Part shown: positions 1 through 14,800 of the stretch, piece by piece
Layout of the letters: each line of letters opens with the position of its first letter
Position numbering within the stretch: the stretch's first letter is position 1
Source of the DNA: Mesostigma viride
Lineage: Eukaryota; Streptophyta; Mesostigmatophyceae; Mesostigmatales; Mesostigmataceae
Direction: 5' to 3'
NCBI GenBank assembly: GCA_009746045.1
Contig: RPFO01000484.1
Span: 1-46,292 of the forward strand
Length of the DNA stretch: 46,292 bases
Position numbers and translations under genes: made by a program
Notes under the pieces: generated by a model
Seen by the model: only the letters and a program-made list of their open reading frames with translations
What the model was told of the DNA's origin: nothing
The model's database searches: none

Positions 1-52
1 CGGGGTGTGGGGACAGCGCGCGCCATGGAATCGCAATGGCCATCACAAGGGC

Positions 53-2343
53 CTACGTGGCGTGCGGCACGAGAAGCAGCACCAGCACATGCAGCACCAG
101 CACCAGCACCAGCACCTGCAGCAGCACCAGCACCTGCAGCACCAGCACCAGCACCAGCACCTGCAGCACCAGCACCAGCACCAGCACCTGCAGCACCAGC
201 ACCAGCACCAGCACCAGCAGCACCAGCACCTGCAGCACCAGCAGCAGCACCAGCAGCACCAGCACCTGCAGCACCAGCAGCAGCAACAGCACCCAGAGAG
301 GCAAAACCAGCACCTCCGCGCAAAGCAGCACCAAGAGCGGCAGCAGCAACAGCAGGCGGGACACACGCACCTGCTGCCACACCGGACCCCCCCTGCTGCA
401 CCTGCCCCCCACCCCCTGCTGCGACTGCTCCCTGAAAAACCGGGCCCTCGCCATGCAGCACTCGTGCCTGCCCCTGGCCTCCATCTCCCTAATCGCGAGC
501 TGGTTGGCTTGCTCGTCTTGCCGCTGGATGGTACGCTGCTCCTCCGCCCTGGCCACTGCTGTCGCCTTCTGATGCTCCAGCTGCTGCACGCGAAGGGTCT
601 CCCTGAGCTCCTCCACCCGCGCATCCACCAGCCGCGCCTGTGCTGTTGCAGCCGCCGCCGCCGCATCAGCAGCCTTCATCCGCGCCGTCTCCACCTCAAT
701 GGTCTTGTTGTGGACCGCGAGTGTACGCTCCTCCGCATCCGCCACCGCCTGCGCCCTCTCCCTATCCGCCTGCGCCCTCTCCCGCAAAATCTCCCTCTCC
801 AGTTCCAGCGTGTGCCTGGCAACAGACGCCAGAATGCCCGTTGAGCTGGACGGCCCCGCTGCCGTCAAGCTGGCGGTCGCGCTGGGGCGTGCCTCCTCCC
901 TTGCAGCCGACAGCTGCCTCCGCAATTCCACCACCTCCTTCTCAGCGAGTTCGAGGAGTGACGCGCCCTTGTCAAGGGCGTGCTTGTTTCCAGCCACCCA
1001 ATCCCTTGCATCCGCCACGAGCTTCTCGGACCCCGCCAGCTTCTGGGTGAGCGCCGCCACCTGCGAGTCACTTGCCACCAATGCACCCTGGGCAGATGCC
1101 AGATCCTGGGTGAGCACCGCCACCTGCGCGCCACTCGCCACCAATGCACCCTGGGCAGATGCCAGATCCTGGGTGAGCACCGCCACCTGCGCGCCACTTG
1201 CCACCAATGCACCCTGGGCAGACGCCAGATCCTGGGTGAGCACCGCCACCTGCGCGCCACTTGCCACCAACTCCCCCTTCACCTGACGGCACAGCGCGCG
1301 CGCCTCGTTCGCCTCTGCCCTCAGGGCCTTGCACTGCTGCTCCCTCACCCGGGAGACCGCGTCATCCACCGCATCCGCAGTGCGTGTCAGACGCTGTGCC
1401 AGCACTGCCACTGAATGGGGGTCGTTGATCAGCAGGTCGGCACTGATCCTGATGACAAACACAGCCAGCTTGGGAAACAACCTGCACGCCAGCAGCAGGG
1501 CCACCTCAGCGTGAAAGTACGTGCCCCTCATGCAGTTTGGGCCAGTCTTGATCGTGACTGACTCCTGGTTGAGGGGCAAGGAGTCTAGCAACTCCTTGCA
1601 CGAAGCCGAACCCAAAAACTGGCAGACATTGACCCCAGCTGGGCAAATCTTGGTGAAATTCACCAACCTGGTTTGATTGTCCTGTGGGACAATCCGTGGG
1701 GTTTCCGTCTCTGCAAAACGGACCAGGAAACAACGATGGGTCAGCTTGTAAGGCTCGTATTCGGGAGGAAGGTCGCTGGGGTAAATTAGCCCAAAGCACT
1801 CCTTCTCAGCCTGCGACCTCGTGTCGACGCGGTCGCCTGCAGCAAATGCCGACGGCTGGGCGGTCGACACCGACGGATAAACAGTCGCCACCGACGGCTG
1901 GGGCGTGTCGACGACAGAGGCTTGTGTGAAGGGGGCTGCGCCCGAAGACGGCGTGTGGGGTGTGGGAGCGCCCGAAGACGCGGGAGTGGCGACAGAACCG
2001 CCCGACGATGACGAAAACGAATAAACGCCTGCCGTCGCCCCCCTTCGATGACGGCACCGGCAAGAAACACCGACTTCTTCATCAGGTGCTGCAGGGCAGA
2101 TGGGAAGTCTACAAAAACGTGGTGCTTGCACCCGCACGAAATCCTACCCTTGTCCACGGACAGGGACAGTGACTGGCCCAGCTTTGATAGCTTCTTGGGG
2201 TCCAATGCAAGATCATGATATGCCCTGCTCAAGTCGAGCATGGGCAGTTTAGCTGGATTATCGACGGGTATAAGAGCGCAATAATCCGACACAGTTCCTG
2301 TCCTGTCGCACGAAACCTTAAAGGAAATAAGTTTTGACTCCAT
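53..2343 (-). CDS. KilA-N domain protein with coiled-coil repeats, frameshifted
   Basis: The ATG chosen is at 2343 (MESKLISF). The first ~100 residues are unrecognised. The frame then breaks at a C6 run (2038-2043), and the downstream frame runs from a Ser/Pro/Thr-rich linker into a KilA-N-type DNA-binding domain at about 1500-1720 (NQTRLVNFTKIC, then GTYFHAEVALLLA). After it come four 21-residue coiled-coil repeats (AQVAVLTQDLASAQGALVAS type) and a long charged helix. KilA-N domains bind DNA in viral and phage regulators; the target here is unknown. Start-to-stop length is one base short of a multiple of three. The tail after ~390 reads as Leu/Val repeats in this frame; one extra base in the C7 run at 387-393 would instead give an Ala/Gly-rich tail open to the window edge, so the stop at 53 may be false. 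Confidence 0.75.
66..300. repeat. CAG/CAC-rich low-complexity tract
   Basis: Short repeats of the type agcaccagcacc/tgcagcacc fill this stretch. They form the 3' end of the KilA-N gene on the minus strand. All frames stay open through it because the repeat lacks stop codons, so long plus-strand ORFs here (Gln/His, Ala/Pro or Ser/Thr-rich) are not evidence of genes. Confidence 0.9.
1045..1271 (-). repeat. 63-bp tandem repeat coding for coiled-coil units
   Basis: Nearly identical 63-bp units (three very close copies plus one diverged) encode the 21-residue repeats of the KilA-N protein. Near identity suggests recent expansion. Confidence 0.88.
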
Positions 2344-3172
2344 GGTCAATCGGCAGGAAGGGCGTGGGCTCCAGGCAAAAATCGTTGATTGCAGGCTGGT
2401 GCGCAGGCTGGTGCGCACTTTGCACCTGTACCACCAGTAAATGGAAGGTTTTGGCTCGCAGCCGCCCGTGTTTGTCCTTCCAAAGCCCTAGCCGGCCGAC
2501 AGTGCCCAAGGTCACGGCGGGGTCCGTGTGGAAAAACTAGGGGCTCATAATATCTACCTCTAGTCAGCAAGGCCTGATTCTCACTAAAAGATCCAAGATC
2601 TCGCATATGCGCTGGAAATGACGTGGGATCCAGCAGATATACGACACGTAAACACGAATTCGAGGGACTGGATTGCGTTTAGTCCGTTCAGCCCGCAAGA
2701 ATTTATTGTTTACTTCAGCAGGATCCCACGCCCGCCAATAAAACTATCAGAATGACTACTTGGCTGATCCGTTTATTTCCCACGCCCGCCAAAAAAACGA
2801 TAAGATGACCGATTTCTCAAGGGTAAGTTAAGCATTCTTCCCGCTCCGGCCAAACACTCTAGAAGATTTTTCTTTGCCCAGTCAGGCGTTTAAAAGGTAA
2901 CTAGTCCAAGTTGCAGGACAACCACCCAAAAGGACTGAACAGCAGACACGACAGCTGTCCCATAGTTTTTTTTCGTACGAATGTCAGTCCACCTGGTACT
3001 GCCTGTTCAGTGCGAATCGTGGGAAATATATATTACAACGTGGGAAATATATTACAGTCACGTGTCTGGCAGTACTAATTAGTACCAAATCTTTACTGCA
3101 GATCTAGTATATGAGGTGTGCATGTTTTTGCTACTGACACTCGCCCGTAATCTGTCGAGAGCTACAGTATAG
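2344..3172. other. Non-coding region upstream of the KilA-N gene
   Basis: No convincing gene. Part of this must hold the promoter of the minus-strand KilA-N gene. Short repeated phrases occur (cccacgcccgccaa-type twice near 2727 and 2779, gtgggaaatata twice near 3018 and 3040). Short ORFs at 2318-2606 have low-complexity, unconvincing translations. From about 3115 a degenerate copy of the following 58-bp repeat begins. Confidence 0.6.
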
Positions 3173-3520
3173 GTGTATATGTTTTTATATACACCCGTCC
3201 GTAAAGTGAACCAATCTAGAGTGACCAGGGGTGTATATGTTTTTATATACACCCGTCCGTAAAGTGAACGAATCTAGAGTGACCAGGGGTGTATATGTTT
3301 TTATATGCACCCGTCCGTAAAGTGAACGAACCTAGAGTGACCAGGGGTGTATATGTTTTTATATGCACCCGTCCGTAAAGTGAACGAACCTAGAGTGACC
3401 AGGGGTGTATATGTTTTTATATACACCCGTCCGTAAAGTGAACGAATCTAGAGTGACCTGGGGTGTATCTGCTTTTATATACACTCGTCCGTAATCTGTC
3501 ACAAGCTACAGTGACCAGGG
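3173..3520. repeat. 58-bp tandem repeat array, six copies
   Basis: Units begin at 3173, 3231, 3289, 3347, 3405 and 3463, exactly 58 bp apart, with degenerate copies on both sides. Each unit holds an inverted repeat (GGTGTATAT facing ATATACACC around a T-rich loop), then CCGTCCGTAAAGTGAACGAA, then TCTAGAGTGACCAGGGG. The AATCTAGAGTG part also occurs in the MCP1 promoter. The array lies between divergent genes (KilA-N on minus, MYND on plus), so a promoter/enhancer or origin role is possible. Copies are contiguous without spacers, so this is not CRISPR. Confidence 0.9.
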
Positions 3521-3779
3521 GTTTATAGGACCAGGGGCGCGTCTAAAAATATGGACACTCGTCCGTGATTGGCTAAAATTCACATTGAAGGAAGGGCGAC
3601 TTCGCAAAAAAGGAGGCGCCATGATCAGGTAGCCGCAGGAGAAGCGATTTTATGACATACCAACCAGCTATTGTTCAGCCATCGCCAACAAAGGCTGCCG
3701 AAATCGGGTTGAATTCGTGCAGGCCGTGGGTAGTATACAAATTCTAGTCTACAAAGCCACACGGGGACGCGCGTGGGAA

Positions 3780-4532
3780 ATGGGTGACGACACGATGCAG
3801 TCGTTTGAAATAGAGGTCAGCGTCGAACACCCATATGGAATGCGTGAGAGCAATATAATGGCAGATGAGAGGATGGAGAACCTCTTCAAAATCGACTGCC
3901 TGCTGGTCCAGCCCCTGAATGTCATGCCTGCCATCCAGCAGGTAATTGGGCCTTTTATTCACAATTGCCAAGCCCAGTTTGGGGACAAGATGGATAGCTT
4001 CAAAGAATCAGATGTAACTGCCAACATCTTGCTCACTTTAATTGCCAATGAGCCGTCTGTAATCGTGAGGGAATGGCTCCTGTGTCTGATGTGCCCTTAC
4101 GTTAGGCCATCAGCATTCGTCTCATGGATAGGCCTCCTTCGAGAGGATAGGTTCGTCCAGCGTTTCAGGCTGGCGGCCTCCCCCATCCCTTTTTGCATTT
4201 CGGGGGGCAAGATGCGGATGATAGACGAGGTTGCAGACGAAGCAAAGAGCATGTTTGGCATAACCTACGGCCCTGTCAGTTATGCTATGGACATCCAGGC
4301 TAGGAGGTGTTCCATGTGCAGGAGGGACAGGCAGGAAACAAAGCTCTGGGTGTGTGCTGGGTGCCTTTCTGTCCGCTATTGCGGCAAGGAATGCCAAAGA
4401 TATGACTGGACTGAGCACCGCGTGTCCTGCCGCGTGGTGATTGCATGCAAGCAGGTGTCCATGGATGAGCACTCTCGCATGCTGGAGCGCAAGCTTCACG
4501 CTTTCTGCAACTTCAGGAACGTCTATGGTTAA
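3780..4532 (+). CDS. MYND-type zinc finger protein
   Basis: A 250-residue protein from the ATG at 3780; an in-frame GTG at 3717 is an alternative. The first ~180 residues are unrecognised. The C-terminal part has the MYND pattern: CSMC, seven residues, CAGC, RYCGKEC, then H and C in EHRVSC, giving two interleaved zinc sites. MYND fingers mediate protein-protein contacts, often with transcriptional or chromatin regulators, and occur in several giant viruses. No SET domain is visible. The gene lies downstream of the 58-bp array and ends just before an A/T hairpin. Confidence 0.82.
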   Translation: MGDDTMQSFEIEVSVEHPYGMRESNIMADERMENLFKIDCLLVQPLNVMPAIQQVIGPFIHNCQAQFGDKMDSFKESDVTANILLTLIANEPSVIVREWLLCLMCPYVRPSAFVSWIGLLREDRFVQRFRLAASPIPFCISGGKMRMIDEVADEAKSMFGITYGPVSYAMDIQARRCSMCRRDRQETKLWVCAGCLSVRYCGKECQRYDWTEHRVSCRVVIACKQVSMDEHSRMLERKLHAFCNFRNVYG

Positions 4533-4601
4533 GGTGTGTCGCTAGTTTATGGCGTGCATCTGAGTGGGTGATGCTAGACAGGTTGTTTATACTACAACTG
4601 T

Positions 4602-4632
4602 TTTATTAACTATTTATTTAATTGATAATAAA
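4602..4632. terminator. A/T hairpin after the MYND gene
   Basis: A perfect 7-bp inverted repeat, TTTATTA at 4602-4608 and TAATAAA at 4626-4632, flanks a 17-nt A/T loop in the space between convergent genes (MYND on plus, MCP1 on minus). Transcript 3'-end hairpins are known in mimiviruses; a similar role is inferred. Confidence 0.55.
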
Positions 4633-4832
4633 GGCCACTTGTTACTTTCAATTGGGTTGTCATGATGTGATACACAGTTGGTTTATGAATGAAAAACTCT
4701 TTTGGTTTATATAATTATTGAAAACATTTTACTGCATTTGGATGATGCTTATTCCAGCTTATCCACGCCGCTGCATGCACTAGTCGGTGCACTTGCACAC
4801 GTGAGCGATTGTCATATCAAAACCCCTTTGGT

Positions 4833-6191
4833 TTACGAGGCGAACCGCAGCCCACCCATGCCATTGGTGATCTTGAGAATGTTGAAAGACCGCGCGTAGA
4901 TCGTGATGACCCCCTTGGGCAGAGTGGTGCTCATCCCCTTCAGTACCAGCTTGACGGTATCTAAACGAGAGAAGTTGATGGTGCCGGTGGGCTTCCAGTC
5001 CTCTGGCTTAAGACCGAACGGGATGACGTAGACGTGCTTGTCCCTGGGAATGCGCGTGTGGGTCTGCAGGGGCAGCAGGTAAGAAAAGTAGACAGGGTCG
5101 CGCCCCTCCCCAAACACCTGCTGGGAGTTGAGCGTCAGGTTAGCGGTGGTGAACAGGTGGCCATCCGGGTTATTCTTGTTGGTAAAGTTCCAAACTGCCT
5201 GGGTGGGGTCTTTTGAGGTGGCCGGGTCGGTCAAGCGGTTGTCAGCCTTGTAGAAGAAGATGAGCTCCTTGATGGGATGGGAGAACGGCAGGGTGATGGT
5301 TTCCAGGTCAGTGTTCTCAACAAAGTGATCGTATTGCTGCGTTGCTGTGATGAGGTACTCGTGCGCGTTGGTGGCGAATTGCCGCCTCTCAAAATCGTCC
5401 AAATAAACGTAGCGCAGGACCAGCCGCATCTTGCTGATGTCCTTCATACGGTTCACCATGTCCGTTCGGTAGGTGGTGTCAGTGGCAGTGATAGAGTTCC
5501 ACAGCGTAGGGGTAGCTGCGAGGCTGGTGGCGGGGTACTTTGGCCCACCCGCCATGTGCGTGAAAATTTCATCCTTGGTAGCCACTTGGATGCGGATGCG
5601 GGCGTCGTGGTACTGCAGTGCGATGATAGGGAGCGCCATGCCCTCCTCCACGCAGAACGAGAACTGCAGGGGGATGTAAATGTAGCTCGGGTAGACAGCA
5701 GTCTGGCCACCGCCGTACTTCCTCACCACGCCACCGTGGCGCGTGGGGGCGTTCTCCACGTGGCTGGTGCTGGGGTCGCGCGTCAGCTGGTCCCACACGT
5801 GCATAAACTCGCCGGTCATCTCCTCGATGGTGTAGCCACCGATGCGAAACTCCACCTTTTTGATAAGGATGCGCGCGATGTCATCATAAAACGGGTCAAA
5901 AATCTTCCACCAGCCCCTGCCAGTGGCTGGGGCCGTACTCTTCCATTCCGTCAGTTCCGGCAGCTCGATGTAGACGTACGCCTTAGTGATAAGATCGCCG
6001 CTCTTGGGCAGCTGGAACTCCACCATACGGCCAAACCCCGGGATGCCGCTAGAAGGGACAACCTCGGTGTCGGCAAACGCAAAGTTGGTGTGGCGGGGAT
6101 ACATGCTCTTAAAGAAGGTGACCTCGGGGGACACGGTTAACATGGCATCCTGGGGGCCCTTCGCGCGAAGAGACAGAACGGCGTGTGACAT
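4833..6191 (-). CDS. MCP: Major capsid protein paralogue 1
   Basis: A 452-residue, intact double-jelly-roll NCLDV capsid protein. The N-terminal signature is clear (SPEVTFFKSMYPRHTNFAF), followed by the first jelly roll with SGDLITKAYVYIELP and ALPIIALQYHDARIRI. The second jelly roll begins at LRYVYLDDFERRQFA and ends with INFSRLDTVKLVLKGM and the usual tail LKITNGMGGLRFAS. MCPs form trimeric capsomers of icosahedral shells. It is the shortest of the four MCPs here and sits 41 bp downstream of MCP2 in the same direction. It has its own promoter motif. Confidence 0.96.
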   Translation of the reverse strand: MSHAVLSLRAKGPQDAMLTVSPEVTFFKSMYPRHTNFAFADTEVVPSSGIPGFGRMVEFQLPKSGDLITKAYVYIELPELTEWKSTAPATGRGWWKIFDPFYDDIARILIKKVEFRIGGYTIEEMTGEFMHVWDQLTRDPSTSHVENAPTRHGGVVRKYGGGQTAVYPSYIYIPLQFSFCVEEGMALPIIALQYHDARIRIQVATKDEIFTHMAGGPKYPATSLAATPTLWNSITATDTTYRTDMVNRMKDISKMRLVLRYVYLDDFERRQFATNAHEYLITATQQYDHFVENTDLETITLPFSHPIKELIFFYKADNRLTDPATSKDPTQAVWNFTNKNNPDGHLFTTANLTLNSQQVFGEGRDPVYFSYLLPLQTHTRIPRDKHVYVIPFGLKPEDWKPTGTINFSRLDTVKLVLKGMSTTLPKGVITIYARSFNILKITNGMGGLRFAS

Positions 6192-6199
6192 CTTGGTGA

Positions 6200-6217
6200 T
6201 ATATATAGCACTCTAGA
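6200..6217 (-). promoter_or_regulatory. Putative MCP1 late promoter (TCTAGA-N4-TATATATA)
   Basis: On the minus strand, TCTAGA is followed after four bases by TATATATA, which ends eight bases before the MCP1 ATG. The same two boxes with the same 4-base spacing precede MCP2. Confidence 0.7.
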
Positions 6218-6232
6218 TTTATTTTTTCGCGC

Positions 6233-8059
6233 TTATGAAGCGAACCGCTTGCCCCCCATGCCCTGTGCAATCTTCAGCACATTGAAAGATGTGACGTAGA
6301 CATCGATCGTACCTGCTGGGATGCCACCGGGCGACTTGCCGAGTCCCTTGAGGTTTAGCTTGACACTGTCCAGTCGGGACATGTTCACAGAGCCGGACGG
6401 CTTCCACGACTCGGGCTCGAGTGCGAAGGGGATAGAGTACACGTGACTGCCCTTCACGACACGGGTGTGAAACTCGCTGGGTAGCACGTAGGAGAAATAG
6501 ATAGGATCGCGCCCCTCGCCGTACATGTTTTGGGAATTGAGCGACAGGTTGGCGGTGGTGAACAGGTGGCCGTCACCAAACAAGCTGTTGTCATTCCAAA
6601 ACTTCCAATAGCCGTTGTAAGAAAAGTCGGCGTCGGCACGGTACTTGGTGTTGATGAATGATAGGTCAGCGGGCTTGAACCAGAACAGGAGCTCCTTGAC
6701 CGGGTGGTTGAACTTGAGGTCCATGCTCACCTCGTTTTCCCCGCTCACGTGTTGCTGGTAGCGCTGGACCTCGGTGATGAGGTACTCGTGCGAGTTGAGG
6801 GCAAACTGCCGGCGCTCGAAGTCGTCCAGGTAGATGTAGCGCACCAGCAGCTTGCACGCGAAACTCGGTGGTTCCTTGATCCACCTCCCGCGCGGCTCGG
6901 CCTCTGCAATGTCCTCTGCGCTGGGGGCAAGGTATTCACCCGCATTGGCCGGTGTGGGCGCGTTGACGCTTTCGGGGATGAGGTTGGGATTCAGGGACCC
7001 CTTGCCGATGCTCATAGTGTAGATCATGTCGTGTTCCGATCTCCATCTCAAGGTGAAGCCGACCAGCCTCTTTTTGGCAGTTCCCACGGCACCAGATGGC
7101 GTTTCCGTTAGCCACTCACTGACGTACATCTGCTTTTCGGTAATGTTGGCATCCGCTGGTACAACACCACCAGTAGCATAATTAGGGAAGGTGTATCCCT
7201 CTTGAGAGAGGCGCCTCTTATACGTGCCGTCCGACCAGTCATCGTTGTCAGGTTTGGAGTAAGTTTTGGTCGTAACGTTGTAAGTAATCAAATTTACATC
7301 GACGTACATGTCAAGATATGTGAAAATCTCAAGAGCCTTTGCGATTCGCTCGCTGTTTTCGTTGTAGCTGGAACCGGAGTAATCGACAGCTGGCTCGATC
7401 ACGGAAGGCGCGGCGGTCTGGTCGGGGGTGTACCCGGGCCAGTACCTGGTGAAGATGTCCGCGGCCGTGTTGAACTGGATCTTAACAATTACGTCGTGGT
7501 ACTGGAGGGCAATGATGGGCAGAGCCAGGCCAGGGTCCCTGCAGAAGGTGAACTCCAATGGGATGTAAATGTGCTGCGCCCGATCGGCGCGGTCGTACTC
7601 GATAATCCTGCCCAGCTCGTCAATCTTCACGCTGCCACCGTGAGCCACCGGCATGTTGTCCACGCTGCTCTCGTACCCCTTCTTGCTCATGATGTCGTTG
7701 ACGTGCAAGAAATCGCCCGTGATCTTTTCGATGGAGTACCCGCCCACCACCAACTCGACGTGGTCGATCAGGATCCTGCCAAAGTCTTTTGCAAACGGCG
7801 CGTACGATGCCACAAAGAAAGGGGACATCTCAATGTATGCCATGACCTTTGTGATGAGATCGCCCGACCGGGGCAGCTTGAACTCTACAGATTGGCCATA
7901 ATCCACGATGCCGGCGGATTGCGTGACCTCCGAATCTTCCATCGCAAAGTTGGTGTGGCGCGGATAGACGGTCTTGAAGAAGGTGACCTCCGGATCGACG
8001 ATCAGCGAGACGTCTTGCGTCCCCTTAGCGCGAAGGGCCATGATGCTGTGACTTCCCAT
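6233..8059 (-). CDS. MCP: Major capsid protein paralogue 2, long form
   Basis: 608 residues, intact. The N-terminal signature DPEVTFFKTVYPRHTNFAM and core motifs SGDLITKVMAYIEM and ALPIIALQYHDVIVKI match MCP1. Compared with MCP1, about 150 extra residues lie between the first jelly roll and the second, which begins LVRYIYLDDFERRQFALN. They include a stretch around SEHDMIYTMSIGKGS, probably an elaborate surface loop or tower. The C-terminus NMSRLDSVKLNLKGL...GMGGKRFAS is standard. Confidence 0.96.
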   Translation of the reverse strand: MGSHSIMALRAKGTQDVSLIVDPEVTFFKTVYPRHTNFAMEDSEVTQSAGIVDYGQSVEFKLPRSGDLITKVMAYIEMSPFFVASYAPFAKDFGRILIDHVELVVGGYSIEKITGDFLHVNDIMSKKGYESSVDNMPVAHGGSVKIDELGRIIEYDRADRAQHIYIPLEFTFCRDPGLALPIIALQYHDVIVKIQFNTAADIFTRYWPGYTPDQTAAPSVIEPAVDYSGSSYNENSERIAKALEIFTYLDMYVDVNLITYNVTTKTYSKPDNDDWSDGTYKRRLSQEGYTFPNYATGGVVPADANITEKQMYVSEWLTETPSGAVGTAKKRLVGFTLRWRSEHDMIYTMSIGKGSLNPNLIPESVNAPTPANAGEYLAPSAEDIAEAEPRGRWIKEPPSFACKLLVRYIYLDDFERRQFALNSHEYLITEVQRYQQHVSGENEVSMDLKFNHPVKELLFWFKPADLSFINTKYRADADFSYNGYWKFWNDNSLFGDGHLFTTANLSLNSQNMYGEGRDPIYFSYVLPSEFHTRVVKGSHVYSIPFALEPESWKPSGSVNMSRLDSVKLNLKGLGKSPGGIPAGTIDVYVTSFNVLKIAQGMGGKRFAS

Positions 8060-8073
8060 GTCGGATCGGGATG

Positions 8074-8091
8074 TATATATAGAGTTCTAGA
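8074..8091 (-). promoter_or_regulatory. Putative MCP2 late promoter (TCTAGA-N4-TATATATA)
   Basis: On the minus strand TCTAGA, four bases, then TATATATA, fourteen bases before the MCP2 ATG. Box sequence and spacing match the MCP1 promoter exactly while the four spacer bases differ, which suggests function and not simple duplication. Confidence 0.7.
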
Positions 8092-8109
8092 CATTTTTTT
8101 TGGACGTGG

Positions 8110-13040
<4,931 letters not shown>

Positions 13041-13074
13041 GTTGTTACTACCAAGCTTAGATTTTTAAATGTCA

Positions 13075-14135
13075 CTATTGCAGATACAGAGGCAGGGACA
13101 GGGTGAAGGCTCTATCCACGAGGGTGCCAGCAACTGACACAGAACCGACCGGGATGGTAAACATCAATTTCTGGACGCCCTTTGTAAACATATCATACCC
13201 ACCAGTTGGTGCTGTGAGAACCTTGGTATATACCCCCCCGAGGTCAATTCTAATCGAGGTGTTCACGCCAGTGACAGTCCCAGTACCTAGCTCCGCCCCG
13301 TCAATGGAAAAAGGGATAACAAGTGCCGGCGCTACATTGATAGCTTCTGTCGTCACGATCTCCAATGCCACCTGGGCATCCTTTTGCGGTATTAACTGGT
13401 CTAGGTAGACCATGGACATATCCAGGTATGGCAAAGACGCCAGCTCCGTTCTTGACGGCGCTTCACCTACACGCATAACCTCTAGTATCACCCCGGTCAC
13501 GCCCTCCAATACAGCGTGGAATTCAGTTCTTGTAGTGACACCACTGTAAAGGTGGAAACCGAAAGGTATTGTCCTTGCAATAAAGGCGTCTGATACTTTG
13601 ACTTTGCCGGGCGGTATGGCAAAGGACAGATACTGCGATTTCTTAGCAAACAAATTGTATCCCGCATTCATTACGCTGCTGTACAGGTTACCAAAGTTGA
13701 ATTTTAGACCTTCGGCGCCCGCGGTCATTTCAGCATTGCCAAACACTACCCCGTCTATCCTGTAATTCAAGGAAATCGCAGCTGCAGAGGGGATTGAAAC
13801 AGGATTATTGGTCTTAAAGAGCACACAGACTTCCGTGGTTGTGGCCGGGTTTTGCGTGGGCACTATCTGGCTGACATATACGGGTGATGGTTGGTATTGC
13901 GGTCTAGATGCGACCACCATGGCATCGCGCACAATGCCGTTTTCTGAAACTCTTAGGATAATTTCTGTCAGTCCATTGATCATGCCAGGATACCGCATGG
14001 TCTGCAAGGCGGCCGACACAATGGCATTGACCATATAGATCCGGATATCCACTGGCAGTGTATCCTGATACACGCCGTCGATTACCAGAGGGTAGGATGG
14101 CAGAGTGAATGCAAGAAGATGTGAAGATCCTAGTT
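13075..14135 (-). pseudogene. 3' half of a fibre-like gene split by the retrotransposon
   Basis: 352 codons including the stop. The frame is open from the stop at 13075 to the target-site duplication at 14131-14135; the GTG at 14073 is not a genuine start. It holds two full ~130-residue repeats and the end of another. Each repeat has (Y/F)xIDGxxFG-type, FGNLYS-type, GYxxF and LxFxIP segments (LSFAIPPGKVKVSD, LMFTIPVGSVSVAG). The 5' half is at 24148-24939. Removing the element and one TAGTT copy gives a continuous frame, and the junction falls in a repeat at the expected place. The intact protein would be about 615 residues. It lies upstream of the giant fibre-like gene in the same direction, so the two probably form one virion-protein cluster. 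Confidence 0.85.
14131..14135. repeat. Left target-site duplication TAGTT
   Basis: TAGTT before the left LTR is repeated at 24148-24152 after the right end. Five bases is usual for LTR retrotransposon integrases. Confidence 0.9.
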
Positions 14136-14782
14136 AGTTAGACGAAACCAGCCCAGAGCGTGTGAGCTCTTGGTCTTTCACGCAAAGCTTGAGCCAATTG
14201 CTGGAGACAGCAATCCTTAGCCCAAACACCAAGCCACACCTTGTTGGTCACTTCCACGTTCAAGTGGGCAACCAGAGCGCGTGCTTCCGAGATAGCTTGG
14301 CCATCCCCATGACCAAGCTATATGCCTCTTTGTTGCTCCTCGTTCCCATCGGTGTGACGAGGCATGTTGCAGGCTTGCTAGCAAATCCTCAACGTCCACT
14401 GGCATCCTTGCAGAGCCAGGACGAACTGGATTTACCTAGCTACCTGCAACCTAGGAAGTACAGGACCTGTCACAAGCCTGCAAGACCTAGTATCCTTGCA
14501 GCCTTGCGCCAGTTCCAGTACCCCACCAGTCGCAGGCTGCTGCCCCTCCTGGTCTACGTGGACCACAGTCACGTGATAGTCAGGCTAAGCCTGTGCAGGC
14601 ACGGCCTGCCACGTGTCCTGTCCACTACCCAGAAGGTTGCACCCTCGCTGACCGCGGACGGCTAGGACTTCGGGACCTCATATCTTTCTTGTCCCTTGTC
14701 TGTTTCAGGCGGTCAGCACGGCGTTGGAAAGGTCTTTCCAAACTGCATCCACTTAGCATATTGGTTGCCCAAAATGCTAACT
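14136..14782 (-). repeat. 3' LTR of the retrotransposon (647 bp)
   Basis: The ends are AGTTAG and CTAACT, a 6-bp perfect terminal inverted repeat that lacks the usual TG...CA. The boundary is fixed by the target-site duplication on the left and the polypurine tract on the right. Plus-strand ORFs inside are carried identically by all copies and show no family features. Confidence 0.92.
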
Positions 14783-14800
14783 CCAACCCTTTCTTCTTTT
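14783..14800 (-). promoter_or_regulatory. Polypurine tract
   Basis: On the minus strand AAAAGAAGAAAGGGTTGG lies immediately upstream of the 3' LTR, as expected for the plus-strand DNA primer. The same tract sits at 23264-23281 beside the second LTR copy. Confidence 0.85.

Noticed and set aside
5-844. Long plus-strand ORFs rich in Gln/His or Ala/Pro
   Set aside because: They arise from CAG/CAC repeats without stop codons; the real gene is the minus-strand KilA-N protein.
2318-2606. Short ORFs on both strands upstream of the KilA-N gene
   Set aside because: Unconvincing translations with conflicting frames; probably leader and promoter DNA.
3173-3520. CRISPR array
   Set aside because: Repeats are contiguous, 58 bp, without unique spacers, and no cas genes are present.
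5277-6140. 287-codon plus-strand ORF opposite MCP1 (and similar ORFs at 7202, 26771, 45034)
   Set aside because: Antisense shadows of well-supported genes.
14162-14665. 167-codon ORF repeated identically three times
   Set aside because: It lies on the opposite strand inside the LTR; identity reflects LTR copies, and it shows no protein family features.
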